Positions 16,455 to 24,804 of a DNA stretch of 56,675 bases are shown in pieces. Made by a program: the position numbers and the translations under genes. Source of the DNA: an uncultured Chloroflexota bacterium (lineage in GTDB: Bacteria; Chloroflexota; Anaerolineae; Anaerolineales; Villigracilaceae); the NCBI GenBank assembly GCA_900696595.1, contig CAADGT010000103.1:1-56675 (forward strand), given 5' to 3'. Every line of letters begins with the position of its first letter. Position 1 is the first letter of the stretch. The notes under the pieces are model-generated. The model was not told the DNA's origin. It did not search any database and saw only the letters and a list, made by a program, of their open reading frames with translations.

Positions 16455-17234
16455 ATGAACCGCGGTCAGTTGTTTTGGGGCGCAGTCCTGCTTTTGTTGG
16501 GCGGTTTAATGCTCGCCGGTCAAATGGGCGTCACGCTGCCGAACGGCGAATCGCCCGCCAGCGTTTTCCTGCCCCTTTTGCTGATCGGGCTCGGCGTGTG
16601 GGTGTTGATGGGCGTTTTCCTGCGCGGCAGCGTCAAGACCGAATCAGCGAGCGTTTCATTGCAGGGCGCGCGGGAGGCGAAGGCGCTTCTCTCGCACGGC
16701 GCGGGCGAATTACTCTTTCACAGCGGCGCGTCGGGCGACGAACTCCTGCGCGGGTCGTTCGTCGGCGGCTTGGAACAAGACTCAGCCAGAAGCGGGGAGC
16801 GGATCGAGGTCCGCTTGCGACCCGCGCCTTTTTTATTTCCAACGTTTGGAATCAACGATCGGCGCGATTGGGATGTCTCCTTCAACCCCTCCATCCCGAC
16901 CGCGTTGGATATGAATTTGGGCGCGAATAAATCCGTGATTGACCTGAACGATATGAATATCACCGATTTCAAATTGAAATCCGGCGCGAGCGATACGATC
17001 GTCACCCTCCCCGCGCGCGGCCGCCTCAAAGCGGACTTTGAAGTGGGCGCGGCATCCCTGACCGTGATCGTCCCCGAAGGCGTCGCCGTGCGGGCGAAGG
17101 CTTCCATCGGCGCGGGCGATTTCACAATGGATAAAACGCGCTTCCCGTCGGGAGATTCCCCCGATTTTGAAACCGCGCAGAACGCTGTTGATATTCACGT
17201 CAAGGGCGGCGCGGCTTCCGTCAGGATCAAATAG
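16455..17234 (+). CDS. LiaF/toast-rack domain membrane protein
   Basis: The 259 residues start with the same G-A-V-L-L-L-L-G-G helix as the preceding gene and a second helix (about 38-55). They end in an extracytoplasmic beta-rich domain of repeating short strands (A-K-A-L-L-S-H-G-A-G-E-L, F-K-L-K-S-G-A-S-D-T-I-V-T-L-P, V-G-A-A-S-L-T-V-I-V-P-E-G-V-A-V-R). That pattern is the toast-rack/DUF2154 solenoid of LiaF-type proteins, which regulate cell-envelope stress signalling in Firmicutes. GGGAGGG precedes the start. No LiaRS-like system is directly adjacent, though the two-component system at 7.9-9.9 kb is near. Confidence 0.82.
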   Translation: MNRGQLFWGAVLLLLGGLMLAGQMGVTLPNGESPASVFLPLLLIGLGVWVLMGVFLRGSVKTESASVSLQGAREAKALLSHGAGELLFHSGASGDELLRGSFVGGLEQDSARSGERIEVRLRPAPFLFPTFGINDRRDWDVSFNPSIPTALDMNLGANKSVIDLNDMNITDFKLKSGASDTIVTLPARGRLKADFEVGAASLTVIVPEGVAVRAKASIGAGDFTMDKTRFPSGDSPDFETAQNAVDIHVKGGAASVRIK

Positions 17235-17245
17235 GAGACGCCAAC

Positions 17246-18010
17246 ATGAAACGCTTTGATCCCCGCATCATCATCGGTCTGCTTTTACTGCTTGGCGGCG
17301 GGCTGGCGCTCGCGCAGACGCTCGGCTACCTTGAGAACGTCACAGGTTATTTCTGGGGCGGCGTGTTCCTGCTCGGCGGTTTGATGTTTCTTGCTATGCT
17401 ATTCGGCGGGAACTGGTGGGCGGCTTTCCCCGGTTTTACGCTGGCGGCTTTGGGCGTTGTGGTCCTTCTGCCCGAATCGTTGGACGAACTGGAAGGCGCG
17501 GTCCTTCTCGGCGGCATCGCGCTTTCGTTCTGGTACGTCTATTTCAGCAACCGCGCATCCCGCTGGTGGGCGATCATCCCTGGCGGCGTGCTGACCGCGC
17601 TCTCGCTGTTGATCGTCGCCTCATCTTTCTTCGACGAGTACTCCGGCGCCATCGTGTTGGGCGGCATTGGGTTGACGTTCTTCCTTGTGTACATCACCGC
17701 TCCGGTAGAACGCTGGTGGGCGCTTATACCCGGCGGCGTGCTGGCGACTCTGGCGGCGATGACCGTCGCCACCGAACGCTTCGGCGCCTTTGAAAGCGGC
17801 GGCTTCTTCTTCCTCGGTCTCGCGCTGACTTTCCTTTTGGTCGCCGTCCTCGCGCGGATGCGCTGGGCGTACTGGCCCGCGCTGATATTGGGGATCATGG
17901 GCGCGCTGGCGCTTGTCAACCTGATGAATATCGCCAATTACGTCTGGGCTGCGATTCTGATTCTCGCCGGTGGTTTCATGATCGCGCGCGCCTTCATGCG
18001 AAGGACATAG
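17246..18010 (+). CDS. Polytopic membrane protein with internal repeats
   Basis: The 254 residues contain about ten hydrophobic segments. A three-fold internal repeat ends in W-W-A-(A/I)-(F/I)-P-G-(F/G)-x-L at about residues 57-66, 108-118 and 155-165, each followed by two helices and an acidic turn. GGAGA lies eight bases before the ATG. It is the third gene of the operon, 11 bp after the toast-rack gene. No enzymatic residues are evident. The repeats suggest duplication of a two-helix unit. The function is unknown; a structural or signalling role with its neighbours is inference. Confidence 0.75.
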   Translation: MKRFDPRIIIGLLLLLGGGLALAQTLGYLENVTGYFWGGVFLLGGLMFLAMLFGGNWWAAFPGFTLAALGVVVLLPESLDELEGAVLLGGIALSFWYVYFSNRASRWWAIIPGGVLTALSLLIVASSFFDEYSGAIVLGGIGLTFFLVYITAPVERWWALIPGGVLATLAAMTVATERFGAFESGGFFFLGLALTFLLVAVLARMRWAYWPALILGIMGALALVNLMNIANYVWAAILILAGGFMIARAFMRRT

Positions 18011-18083
18011 GGGCGACCCGGCGCAATATTTCGACGCTCTTGTGAGAAGCAAAGGGTCGCCCCGCTGGCAAAGGGCGACCCTT
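18010..18083 (+). repeat. GGGTCGCCC repeat cluster, likely terminator of the membrane operon
   Basis: GGGGCGACCC (18010-18019) and GGGTCGCCCC (18054-18063) can pair over a 34-base loop. AAGGGTCGCCC (18052-18062) also pairs with GGGCGACCCTT (18073-18083), an 11-bp stem followed by a T-rich stretch. The same arms recur at 42427-42475 after another operon end, so this is a dispersed repeat that may terminate transcription. Confidence 0.6.
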
Positions 18084-18140
18084 GATTGTCTTTATTCTCT
18101 CCCGTACAAGAGACCGCTCAAGCCCGGCGCGACAGGCGAA

Positions 18141-18386
18141 TCACCCGCCCGCCACAACATGGATCTCCGGGAAGAACTGGCGGACTGTCCCTTCCACCCA
18201 GCCATGCAGTGTGGACGGTAAGAGCGGGCAGTTCAAACAGGCGCCTCCCAATTTCACGGTCAGATCGTCGCCCGAGAGAGAGACGAACTCGACCGTCCCG
18301 CCGTGAAATTGCTCGATGTACGCGCTCAGGTTTTCCAACAGGCGGCGGATCTGGCTTTCTCGCGAAGGGGCGTCCGGCGTTGTCAT
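18141..18386 (-). CDS. NifU C-terminal-domain Fe-S scaffold protein
   Basis: The 81-residue protein corresponds to the stand-alone NifU C-terminal (Nfu) domain. It has the motif C50-L-N-C53-P that binds a labile [4Fe-4S] cluster, preceded by a beta-strand segment D-L-T-V-K-L-G-G-A. Nfu proteins carry and deliver Fe-S clusters in the cytoplasm. GGAGA lies before the ATG at 18386, and this ATG overlaps the stop of the cNMP-binding gene (ATGA). A longer frame to 18456 reads into that gene and is not used. Confidence 0.85.
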   Translation of the reverse strand: MTTPDAPSRESQIRRLLENLSAYIEQFHGGTVEFVSLSGDDLTVKLGGACLNCPLLPSTLHGWVEGTVRQFFPEIHVVAGG

Positions 18387-18844
18387 GGCTGTCTCCTGTT
18401 CGTTTCGATAAATTGATGGATCTGCTCGTGTGCGTTCTTCCAGCGCGGCGAAACATTCAGCGCCAGCCGGTCTATGATGATTTTACCGATTTCGGGGGAA
18501 TTATTCAACAGGTCGAAAATATCCTGCCTGCGGATTCGCAGCGCTTCGAGTTCCGACACGCTCATCACGCTGGATGTATATTTCTTACCGCCGATGACCG
18601 CCGACCAGCCGAATACGTCCCCGACCTTTAAACGGGTGATGACAATTGGCGGTCCGTCGTACGGTTTATAGGCGATGACCGCCCTGCCTTTCAGGATTAA
18701 ATACAGAAAATCCGGCGGGTCGCCCTGTTGAAAGACCGTCGTGTTGGGCGGACATTTGTATCGTTCGAATATGGCGTTAAGCGCTGAATATTGTCCGGCA
18801 TCGAAGCCCTCGAAGAGCGGAATAACGGGTAGATTCTCCGGCAT
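18383..18844 (-). CDS. Stand-alone cyclic-nucleotide-binding domain protein
   Basis: The 153 residues form a CRP-like beta-roll (N-T-T-V-F-Q-Q-G-D-P-P-D-F-L-Y-L-I-L-K-G-R-A, L-K-V-G-D-V-F-G-W-S-A-V) with C-terminal helices but no helix-turn-helix domain. It cannot bind DNA by itself in the usual way. The G-E-x-A-L-x8-R phosphate cassette of cAMP receptors reads G-W-S-A-V-I-G-G-K, so the ligand may not be cAMP. It is translationally coupled to the Fe-S scaffold gene. Only this ATG is usable, because TAA lies in frame three codons upstream; GGAGG lies 14 bases upstream, rather distant. Confidence 0.85.
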   Translation of the reverse strand: MPENLPVIPLFEGFDAGQYSALNAIFERYKCPPNTTVFQQGDPPDFLYLILKGRAVIAYKPYDGPPIVITRLKVGDVFGWSAVIGGKKYTSSVMSVSELEALRIRRQDIFDLLNNSPEIGKIIIDRLALNVSPRWKNAHEQIHQFIETNRRQP

Positions 18845-18987
18845 TGAGCCATGTTAATCCTCCGGGCGGGGGCGTCGCCAGTATCATCCGTCCCCTGCTG
18901 GACGACGTTTGTCCTTTTTTGCGATAACGGTTCGTAGGTTATACTCTGCGCCGTCGCTTGACGGTCGTGAAATGAACAGGTTCAACC

Positions 18988-19560
18988 ATGAGTGAAATGT
19001 CGGATCAGCCCTCTCCGGGGCGGCTCTTCGCCCTGATCGTAATCGGGTTTGGATTCCTCGCCCTGGGCGTGGCCTTCATGTTCAAGCCCGGCGGTTTTGT
19101 CCCCGCTCCGACCCGGGACTTTTCGACGATCCCCGTCGAGGTGAATTTGCCCGCGCCGACGCTTTTCCTCGCTTCGCTGGACGGATCGCCCGTCTCCCTT
19201 TCCGATTATTCCGGGGATGTGATCCTGGTCAACCTGTGGGCGACGTGGTGCCCGCCCTGCCGCGAGGAGATGCCCGCCTTGCTGGCGTTTTATGAAAAAT
19301 ACAGATCGGAAGGATTCATCTTGATCGCCATAGACCAGGGAGAGACATCGGAAGAAGTTGTTCCCTTTGTCGCAGAGTTCGGCTTGAGTTTCCCGGTCTG
19401 GCTCGATCCTTCCAGCGAGGCGGGGCGCGCCTTCAACACGATGAATTTGCCGAGTTCATACGTCATTGACCGCTCGGGGCGCATCCGCCTGATGTGGGTC
19501 GGCGGCATCTCGAAGAGCAATCTCGAAAAATATGTGCCGGACATTATCGCGGAGAATTGA
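18988..19560 (+). CDS. TlpA/ResA-like membrane-anchored thioredoxin
   Basis: The 190-residue protein has an N-terminal signal anchor (about 11-33) and an extracytoplasmic thioredoxin fold with W-A-T-W-C88-P-P-C91, and a cis-Pro segment N-L-P-S-S-Y-V-I-D. The C-P-P-C motif is typical of TlpA/ResA reductants that act on extracytoplasmic cysteines, as in cytochrome c maturation or disulfide repair. No cytochrome genes are near. The ATG at 18988 precedes the signal anchor; only a weak CAGG purine stretch lies upstream. It converges with the LysM/M23 lipoprotein gene 23 bp downstream. Confidence 0.9.
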   Translation: MSEMSDQPSPGRLFALIVIGFGFLALGVAFMFKPGGFVPAPTRDFSTIPVEVNLPAPTLFLASLDGSPVSLSDYSGDVILVNLWATWCPPCREEMPALLAFYEKYRSEGFILIAIDQGETSEEVVPFVAEFGLSFPVWLDPSSEAGRAFNTMNLPSSYVIDRSGRIRLMWVGGISKSNLEKYVPDIIAEN

Positions 19561-19583
19561 GCCGCGGCGTTTCCGAATCGAAT

Positions 19584-21098
19584 TTACGGGTAACTTCCGC
19601 TGATGGATGTGTATTCGTCGCCGCATTCGCAGGCGGTCACAGTCAAGCCGCCTTTGGTGAGCGTGCCTTCATAGGCGCTGCCCGCGCTGTGGGGGATCCA
19701 TCCGCTCAACATAAAAGGCAGGACGCTGTCGGCCTGTAGCCATTCGCCGTTATATTTTCGGGCGACATGCACATGCGTGCCGGTGGAGCGCCCGCCTTCG
19801 CAGGAGGGATAGCCGATCTTGTCTCCCCGTTTCAATTCCGCGCCGACCGGGGCGCGTTCTTCGGTGGCAAGATGCAAATAGAAGATTACCCAGCCCGTGC
19901 GCTCGTCGCCGTCTCTGTCGAGATCGAGCGCGAGTCCGTCCTGCCGCGAACGGACGACGAGCCCATCGGCGACGGCGACGACGAAGTTATCGGCTTGGGC
20001 GGGGACGCAGCCGGACTTTTCGGAAGGGGGCGCGAAATCCAGCGCGGAAAACGGTTCGCCCGTGCCCCAGCCTGTGTGCGGTCCGCCGGTGAAATTCCAC
20101 GTCTGCGAGGCGGGGAAGGGCAGGACGAGTTCGGGCTGGGATAAACTCCCGGGGATCAATTCGAAGTCATCCTCCCAGGGATTCCCGAAATATTCCACAT
20201 AGGTTTTATTCAAGCCTTCCGGGCTGATCGCTTGTTTGTATTCCTCCCCGGCGAAGACGCGCGAGAAATAATATTGCAGCGCGACAGACCCGGCGTTCTG
20301 CCATGGGTCGGGGCGGATGATGATCCCGCCGGCGTCTTCGAACTCGATCAACGATCCGGCGCGCCAGCCGTAATAGCCGTTGTTGAGCGTGTTGGCGGCA
20401 AGCACAAGTTGGAGATAGTGGGAATCCCAGAATTGTCTTTTTAATCCCAGGATTCGCCTGGTCTTTGGCGGTTCGGGCAGGGTCAGCGCGCCGCCTTGAT
20501 ATTCGAGGATGGCGAGCAACAGCCGCGGGTTAATGCTGTAGTTGACGGCTACATAATCCACGAGTTCCGCGCCGGTGCGGTTTTCGCCCCCGACGTACGC
20601 CTTGTAGTTTTTCAGCCACCCGGGCTGGGCCGCCACGAAGGCGGCTGTATTAAATCCGCTGGCGGTGGGGCTGTTGACGAAGGCGTGATCGGGGAGGATT
20701 TGGAAGGGACTGCCCCATAATGCGCGGTAATAGATCGGTATCTCCATCGGCATACCCTGCGGCAGGGTGGTGGTCTCTCGCGGAATGAAAGTGTTGGCGG
20801 CGAGAATTTCATCCACGCTGGTGTTGAAGCGCGATGCGAGCGCGGGCAGGGAGTCGCCGCTTTGGGCGGTGTAGTCCACGAGTTGACCGGGGGCGAAGGA
20901 GGGGCGCGTGGGGATTGGCGTCGTTTCCGCGGCGGGCGGACCGTCCCCGGCTTTTTCCTGCGTGGCGATGGAGGGGTTTTCTGGTGGGGGAGCGCAAGAG
21001 ACGATCATCATGCCGATCAAAAGCGCCAGGCAAACACCGACTCTAAAATCTCCCAATTTTGGAGTGTGATGCGAAAGTCTGCAGGGTTTCATGCTCAA
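19584..21098 (-). CDS. LysM / SLT-like / M23 lipoprotein, paralogue 1
   Basis: The 504 residues have a lipoprotein signal (I-V-S-C, Cys about 35), a Pro/Thr-rich linker, and one LysM (Y-T-A-Q-S-G-D-S-L-P-A-L-A-S-R-F, about 75-122). The middle domain contains N-P-R-L-L-L-A-I-L-E-Y-Q. A C-terminal M23 metallopeptidase has G-G-P-H, A-L-D-F-A-P, Y-L-H-L and G-T-H-V-H as zinc/catalytic residues. M23 enzymes cut peptide cross-links in peptidoglycan. It is the last of three tandem paralogues. The middle domain resembles a lytic-transglycosylase core, but the expected catalytic Glu is Gln here. Confidence 0.87.
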   Translation of the reverse strand: MSMKPCRLSHHTPKLGDFRVGVCLALLIGMMIVSCAPPPENPSIATQEKAGDGPPAAETTPIPTRPSFAPGQLVDYTAQSGDSLPALASRFNTSVDEILAANTFIPRETTTLPQGMPMEIPIYYRALWGSPFQILPDHAFVNSPTASGFNTAAFVAAQPGWLKNYKAYVGGENRTGAELVDYVAVNYSINPRLLLAILEYQGGALTLPEPPKTRRILGLKRQFWDSHYLQLVLAANTLNNGYYGWRAGSLIEFEDAGGIIIRPDPWQNAGSVALQYYFSRVFAGEEYKQAISPEGLNKTYVEYFGNPWEDDFELIPGSLSQPELVLPFPASQTWNFTGGPHTGWGTGEPFSALDFAPPSEKSGCVPAQADNFVVAVADGLVVRSRQDGLALDLDRDGDERTGWVIFYLHLATEERAPVGAELKRGDKIGYPSCEGGRSTGTHVHVARKYNGEWLQADSVLPFMLSGWIPHSAGSAYEGTLTKGGLTVTACECGDEYTSISGSYP

Positions 21099-21190
21099 AG
21101 CCGCCGTCCTCGGCGCTGGGAGAAATTTTGCTCTGTAATAGTAGCGTGCCCGGAGATTTTCACAACCGGGGTTTGATTGCTTTGCCCTTT

Positions 21191-21210
21191 CGAAAGTCTG
21201 GAGATTTTCG
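21191..21210. repeat. CGAAAGTC palindrome, family G
   Basis: CGAAAGTC-TGGA-GATTTTCG, 7 of 8 pairs, lies between two LysM/M23 genes. A perfect copy is at 33100-33119 and a degenerate one near 39545-39561; a half-copy is at about 21072. Confidence 0.5.
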
Positions 21211-21224
21211 ATTCCAACCGTGGG

Positions 21225-22847
21225 TTATTCATCTTTTTCACGGATGATGTTCGACCACGATTGTCCCAGCAGGTCGGCGGTGACGACCTGGTCGCCGTTG
21301 ACGAGTTGTCCTTTATACGGTTCCTCCCCGGCGATGACGCGCCATCCGCTCAGGACGAAGGGGATGGGACCGTCGGCTGTGACCCATTCGCCGTTGAACT
21401 TTCGCGCAAAGTGCAGGTGTGTGCCGGTGGAGACGCCGCCTTCGCAGGAGGGATGCCCGATGCGGTCGTCGGTTTCCACGTGTGTACCCAATGGTATTCG
21501 GTCCTGGGTTGCCAGGTGCAGGTAGAGAAGATTCCATCCTGTTTGTTCGTAGCCGTCGCCGTCGAGGTCTATCATGACGACGCCGTTTCCCGAACGGATG
21601 ACCAAACCCGGCGCGGACGCGACCACCCAGGCGTTGCTGGGGATGCACCCGGATTTTGCCGCGGCGGGCGCGAAGTCAATTGCGGAGAAGATGCTGTGCG
21701 ATCTGCCGTAGATTTTTGGGCTGATCTGCCCCCAGCCGTTGTGCGGTCCGCCGGTGAAGCTCCATAAAGCGCCCGGCTCGAAGGGTAAAACGAGGGGAGG
21801 CTGGTTTAAACCTGGCGGGAAGATGGGACCCACCAATGCGGCGCGAGAAAAGGGATCGCCGAACATTTCCTCATAAAGCGCGGGAAAACCGGAATCGGGG
21901 TTGATGATCTGCGACCATTGCGACTGGCTGTGAAGTTTGGAGAATAAATACTGGATTGCGACTGTGCCGGCGTTGAGGCGCGGGTCGAGGCGCAGTTTTG
22001 TCCCTTCGGGGAATTCAATGTGGGTGATGGTTCCCGCCCGCCACCCGTAGTAGGCGATGGACATGGTGTTGATCGCCCATGTCATTTGCACGCTCAACCC
22101 TTTGTAGTGGTAGTCGTTGAATCCCATTGGGAATTCGGCGTGCAGGATGTCAATCGGCTGGCCGCGCACCCAGCGCGCTTCGTATTCGAGCAGGGCAAGC
22201 AGCAGGCGCGGGCTGACCGAGTTTTCGACGGCGAGGCGATCAATGGCTTCGTGGCCGGTGATGCGCCCGGCAGAACCGAGGTAATCGTTGAATGAACTGA
22301 GATAGCCGTCCTGTTCCATGACGAATTTTTGCGTGTCGAAGTCGAGCGCGGTGGCGGAGAAGACAAACTCGGAATCGGGCAGGAGTTGAATGTTGGGAGT
22401 GGTGGTTTCGTTGATTCGGTTTGGGATGACGAGCAGGACGCCGGGATCGATCAACGTGGTCTTTGTCAGGTCGCTGTCGGAGACGATCTCGGATTCTTTC
22501 ACATTGAAGCGCGCGGCGACGGCGGAGAGCATGTCTCCGCTTTGGGCGTAGTAAAGGAAGGGCGCGGCGGCATCGAGAGGCGCGGGCGTGAGGGTTGGCG
22601 TTTTCTCGGTTGTTTTATCCGTCGGTTGGGGCGACGGCGTGATTGCGTTTGCGGTTTCGATGAAGGGCGGGGCGGTCGAGGTGGGGAAAATGATCGGGTC
22701 GGCCGCGCCCGCAAACGGGTCCGAGTGAGGCGCGGCTTGGGAGGCGAAAGGGGTCGGGGTGGGGGCGACTCCCCATAGGGAAGGAGAATTCCCGCAGGCG
22801 GAAATCAACACCGAAAGGAGAATGAGGGCGATGGACGCGCGTTGCAT
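21225..22847 (-). CDS. LysM / SLT-like / M23 lipoprotein, paralogue 2
   Basis: The 540 residues start at the ATG at 22847 with M-Q-R-A-S-I-A-L-I-L-L-S-V-L-I-S-A-C, a clean lipobox. A longer frame to 23180 overlaps the next gene and is rejected. A Pro/Thr-rich linker leads to LysM (Y-A-Q-S-G-D-M-L-S-A-V-A-A-R-F). The middle domain has S-P-R-L-L-L-A-L-L-E-Y-E, in which Glu does occupy the position aligned with a transglycosylase catalytic residue. M23 follows with G-G-P-H, A-I-D-F-A-P, Y-L-H-L and G-T-H-L-H. If the middle domain is active, this copy could cut both glycan and peptide bonds. Confidence 0.87.
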   Translation of the reverse strand: MQRASIALILLSVLISACGNSPSLWGVAPTPTPFASQAAPHSDPFAGAADPIIFPTSTAPPFIETANAITPSPQPTDKTTEKTPTLTPAPLDAAAPFLYYAQSGDMLSAVAARFNVKESEIVSDSDLTKTTLIDPGVLLVIPNRINETTTPNIQLLPDSEFVFSATALDFDTQKFVMEQDGYLSSFNDYLGSAGRITGHEAIDRLAVENSVSPRLLLALLEYEARWVRGQPIDILHAEFPMGFNDYHYKGLSVQMTWAINTMSIAYYGWRAGTITHIEFPEGTKLRLDPRLNAGTVAIQYLFSKLHSQSQWSQIINPDSGFPALYEEMFGDPFSRAALVGPIFPPGLNQPPLVLPFEPGALWSFTGGPHNGWGQISPKIYGRSHSIFSAIDFAPAAAKSGCIPSNAWVVASAPGLVIRSGNGVVMIDLDGDGYEQTGWNLLYLHLATQDRIPLGTHVETDDRIGHPSCEGGVSTGTHLHFARKFNGEWVTADGPIPFVLSGWRVIAGEEPYKGQLVNGDQVVTADLLGQSWSNIIREKDE

Positions 22848-22887
22848 ATTGGGACGATTATAACCAGCGAGGTTAATGGGTTGTGAA

Positions 22888-24498
22888 TCAGCGCGTGATG
22901 AGGTTTTCGGGGCGGGCGGCGTCGAGGGCTTCGATGGAGGTTGAGCCGAAGGAAATGTAGCCGTCGTATTCGACGCCGGTTCCGCTGGAGACCCAGCCGT
23001 CGAGGTTGAACGGCAGCGCGCCGTCGGCGCCGATCCATTCGCCGTTGTATTTTCGCGCGACGTGAACGTGGGTGGCGTTCGAGATTCCGCCTTCGCAGGA
23101 CGGATGCCCGACGCGCTCGTTCCTGAAAAGATATTCGCCCGGAGAAACGCGCTCTTGCGCCGAGACGTGCATGTAAACAATGACCCAGCCGGTCTGTTCG
23201 TAGCCGTCGTTGTCGAGGTCTTGAATTATGGAACCGGCGCCGGCGCGCGTGACGAGTCCGTCCGCCATGGCGGTGACCCAATAGGGGCTGATCTCGCAAG
23301 AGGCGGCGTTGCCTTGCGGCGCAAAATCGAGCGCGCCCCATGCCGAACCGGAATCCCATGCGCCGTGCGGGCCGCCGGTGAAATACCAGCTTTCGCCCTC
23401 GGCGAAGGGCAAAGACATGAGCGGCTGCGCGAGGGCGGGCGGAATCAGCGGCTCGATGGCGTAACTGAACGGGTTGCCGAAGAAGACGTAATAGGCGACG
23501 ACCGCGCCGCCGACGCCTGTGTCGAACTGCCATGCGTCGTAGCCGTCGAGTTCGGAGAAGAAATATTGCACGCCGGCAGTCCCGGCGTTGATGGTGGAAT
23601 CCATGGGAATGGATTGTCCGTCCGCCAGCACGAGGGTCGAGATGGCGTTCGCTTTCCAGAGATAATATCCGCGATTGAGGGTGTTCGCCGCCCAGACGGT
23701 CTGTTTGTATAACCCGGCTTTGGCGGGGTCGGCGTAACCCATTGGGTAATCGGTGACGACGGGCGAGGGGTTCGTCACCCAGCCGCTCTGATATTCAAGC
23801 AGGGCGATCAGCAGGCGCGGGTTGACGGAGTAGTTGAACGAGACCGCTTCGATGATATCCGCGCCGTTAAACACAATGCCCTTGACATCCTCCACATAAT
23901 GGTTGAGATACCCGCCCTGCGAGGCGATGAATTTTCGGATGTTGAATTTTGCGGCGGCGGGACCATGCACGAGTTCCGAATCGGGGATGATTTTTAGCGA
24001 ATTCAACTCTGCGGCGGCGATCTCCGGCGCGGGGATGAGGAGAACCATGCCCGCCTCGAGCGTGTTTGGGTCGCTGATGTTGTTTGCGTCCATCAGGCTT
24101 TGCAGGCTGATGTTGTATAGCGCGGCGATGCCGCCCAGCGTATCCCCTGGCTGGACGACGTGTTCCGCCGCATCCTGGCGCGGGGTGGGCAGTTGGCGCG
24201 CGGCATCGGGCGTGGGCGAAAAGGATGTGATCTGACTTTGAATGCCGATCAACGGCGAGAGGTTGAGAGGAACGCGCGTGGGCGTGGGCGGCCGCGTGGC
24301 TGTGGGCGTGGGGACGAGGGTTTGAGTGGGCGCAGGCGCGGATGTGACCGCGCCGCCTCCGGATTGAGCCGGGGTGACTCCGCCTGTGAACACGAATGGA
24401 TTATATGTGGGAAAGACGACGGGGCGTTCGGGCGCAGGGGCGCACGACGCGAGAAGAACGACGAGCGCTGTCGCCGCGACGATTTTTTGAAAAGACAT
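22888..24498 (-). CDS. LysM / SLT-like / M23 lipoprotein, paralogue 3
   Basis: The 536-residue lipoprotein has signal and lipobox V-V-L-L-A-S-C (Cys about 19), a long Pro/Thr linker and LysM (V-V-Q-P-G-D-T-L-G-G-I-A-A-L-Y-N, about 113-158). The middle domain contains V-N-P-R-L-L-I-A-L-L-E-Y-Q-S-G-W. M23 residues are G-G-P-H, A-L-D-F-A-P, Y-M-H-V and A-T-H-V-H. The S-G after the Gln strengthens the match to the E-S-G of lytic transglycosylases, with Glu replaced by Gln. It is the first gene of the tandem array, 40 bp before paralogue 2, and probably heads an operon. Confidence 0.87.
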   Translation of the reverse strand: MSFQKIVAATALVVLLASCAPAPERPVVFPTYNPFVFTGGVTPAQSGGGAVTSAPAPTQTLVPTPTATRPPTPTRVPLNLSPLIGIQSQITSFSPTPDAARQLPTPRQDAAEHVVQPGDTLGGIAALYNISLQSLMDANNISDPNTLEAGMVLLIPAPEIAAAELNSLKIIPDSELVHGPAAAKFNIRKFIASQGGYLNHYVEDVKGIVFNGADIIEAVSFNYSVNPRLLIALLEYQSGWVTNPSPVVTDYPMGYADPAKAGLYKQTVWAANTLNRGYYLWKANAISTLVLADGQSIPMDSTINAGTAGVQYFFSELDGYDAWQFDTGVGGAVVAYYVFFGNPFSYAIEPLIPPALAQPLMSLPFAEGESWYFTGGPHGAWDSGSAWGALDFAPQGNAASCEISPYWVTAMADGLVTRAGAGSIIQDLDNDGYEQTGWVIVYMHVSAQERVSPGEYLFRNERVGHPSCEGGISNATHVHVARKYNGEWIGADGALPFNLDGWVSSGTGVEYDGYISFGSTSIEALDAARPENLITR

Positions 24499-24555
24499 GG
24501 AAATGATTTTACCAAAGGTGGAAAATACATCGGGTTGAATCGCAAAGAGGTCTTT

Positions 24556-24690
24556 AGAGGGTGTTTCTTAAGTCCTTTTTGGACACGGATTACGCGGATT
24601 TCACGGATTCTCACGGGAAAAACCTCTTATTAAATCCGCGCCAGTCCGCGCAATCCGTCAAATCCGTGTACTTAAGAAACGGTCTCTTTG
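24556..24690. repeat. Palindromic element, family B, intact copy
   Basis: The ends are GTTTCTTAAGT (left, from 24564) and ACTTAAGAAAC (right, to 24680). Both continue into ACACGGATT-type arms, with TCACGGATT/AATCCGTCA inside. A second copy at 44372-44670 is interrupted by another element. It accounts for most of 24499-24804, where I see no gene. Confidence 0.75.
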
Positions 24691-24757
24691 TCCGGGTTGT
24701 CCGTAAAACTTGTACTGAGCCTGTCGAAGTATCCGTGTCCAAAATGAAACGCGCCCA

Positions 24758-24788
24758 AATCAAAAGCGACCCGCATAAGCGGGCCGCT
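24758..24788 (-). terminator. Intrinsic terminator after the LysM gene
   Basis: On the minus strand AGCGGCCCGC-TTAT-GCGGGTCGCT (10 bp, one G-T wobble) is followed by TTTGATTT, 17 bp after the LysM stop. Confidence 0.75.
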
Positions 24789-24804
24789 TGAAGCGGGTTT
24801 GAGA

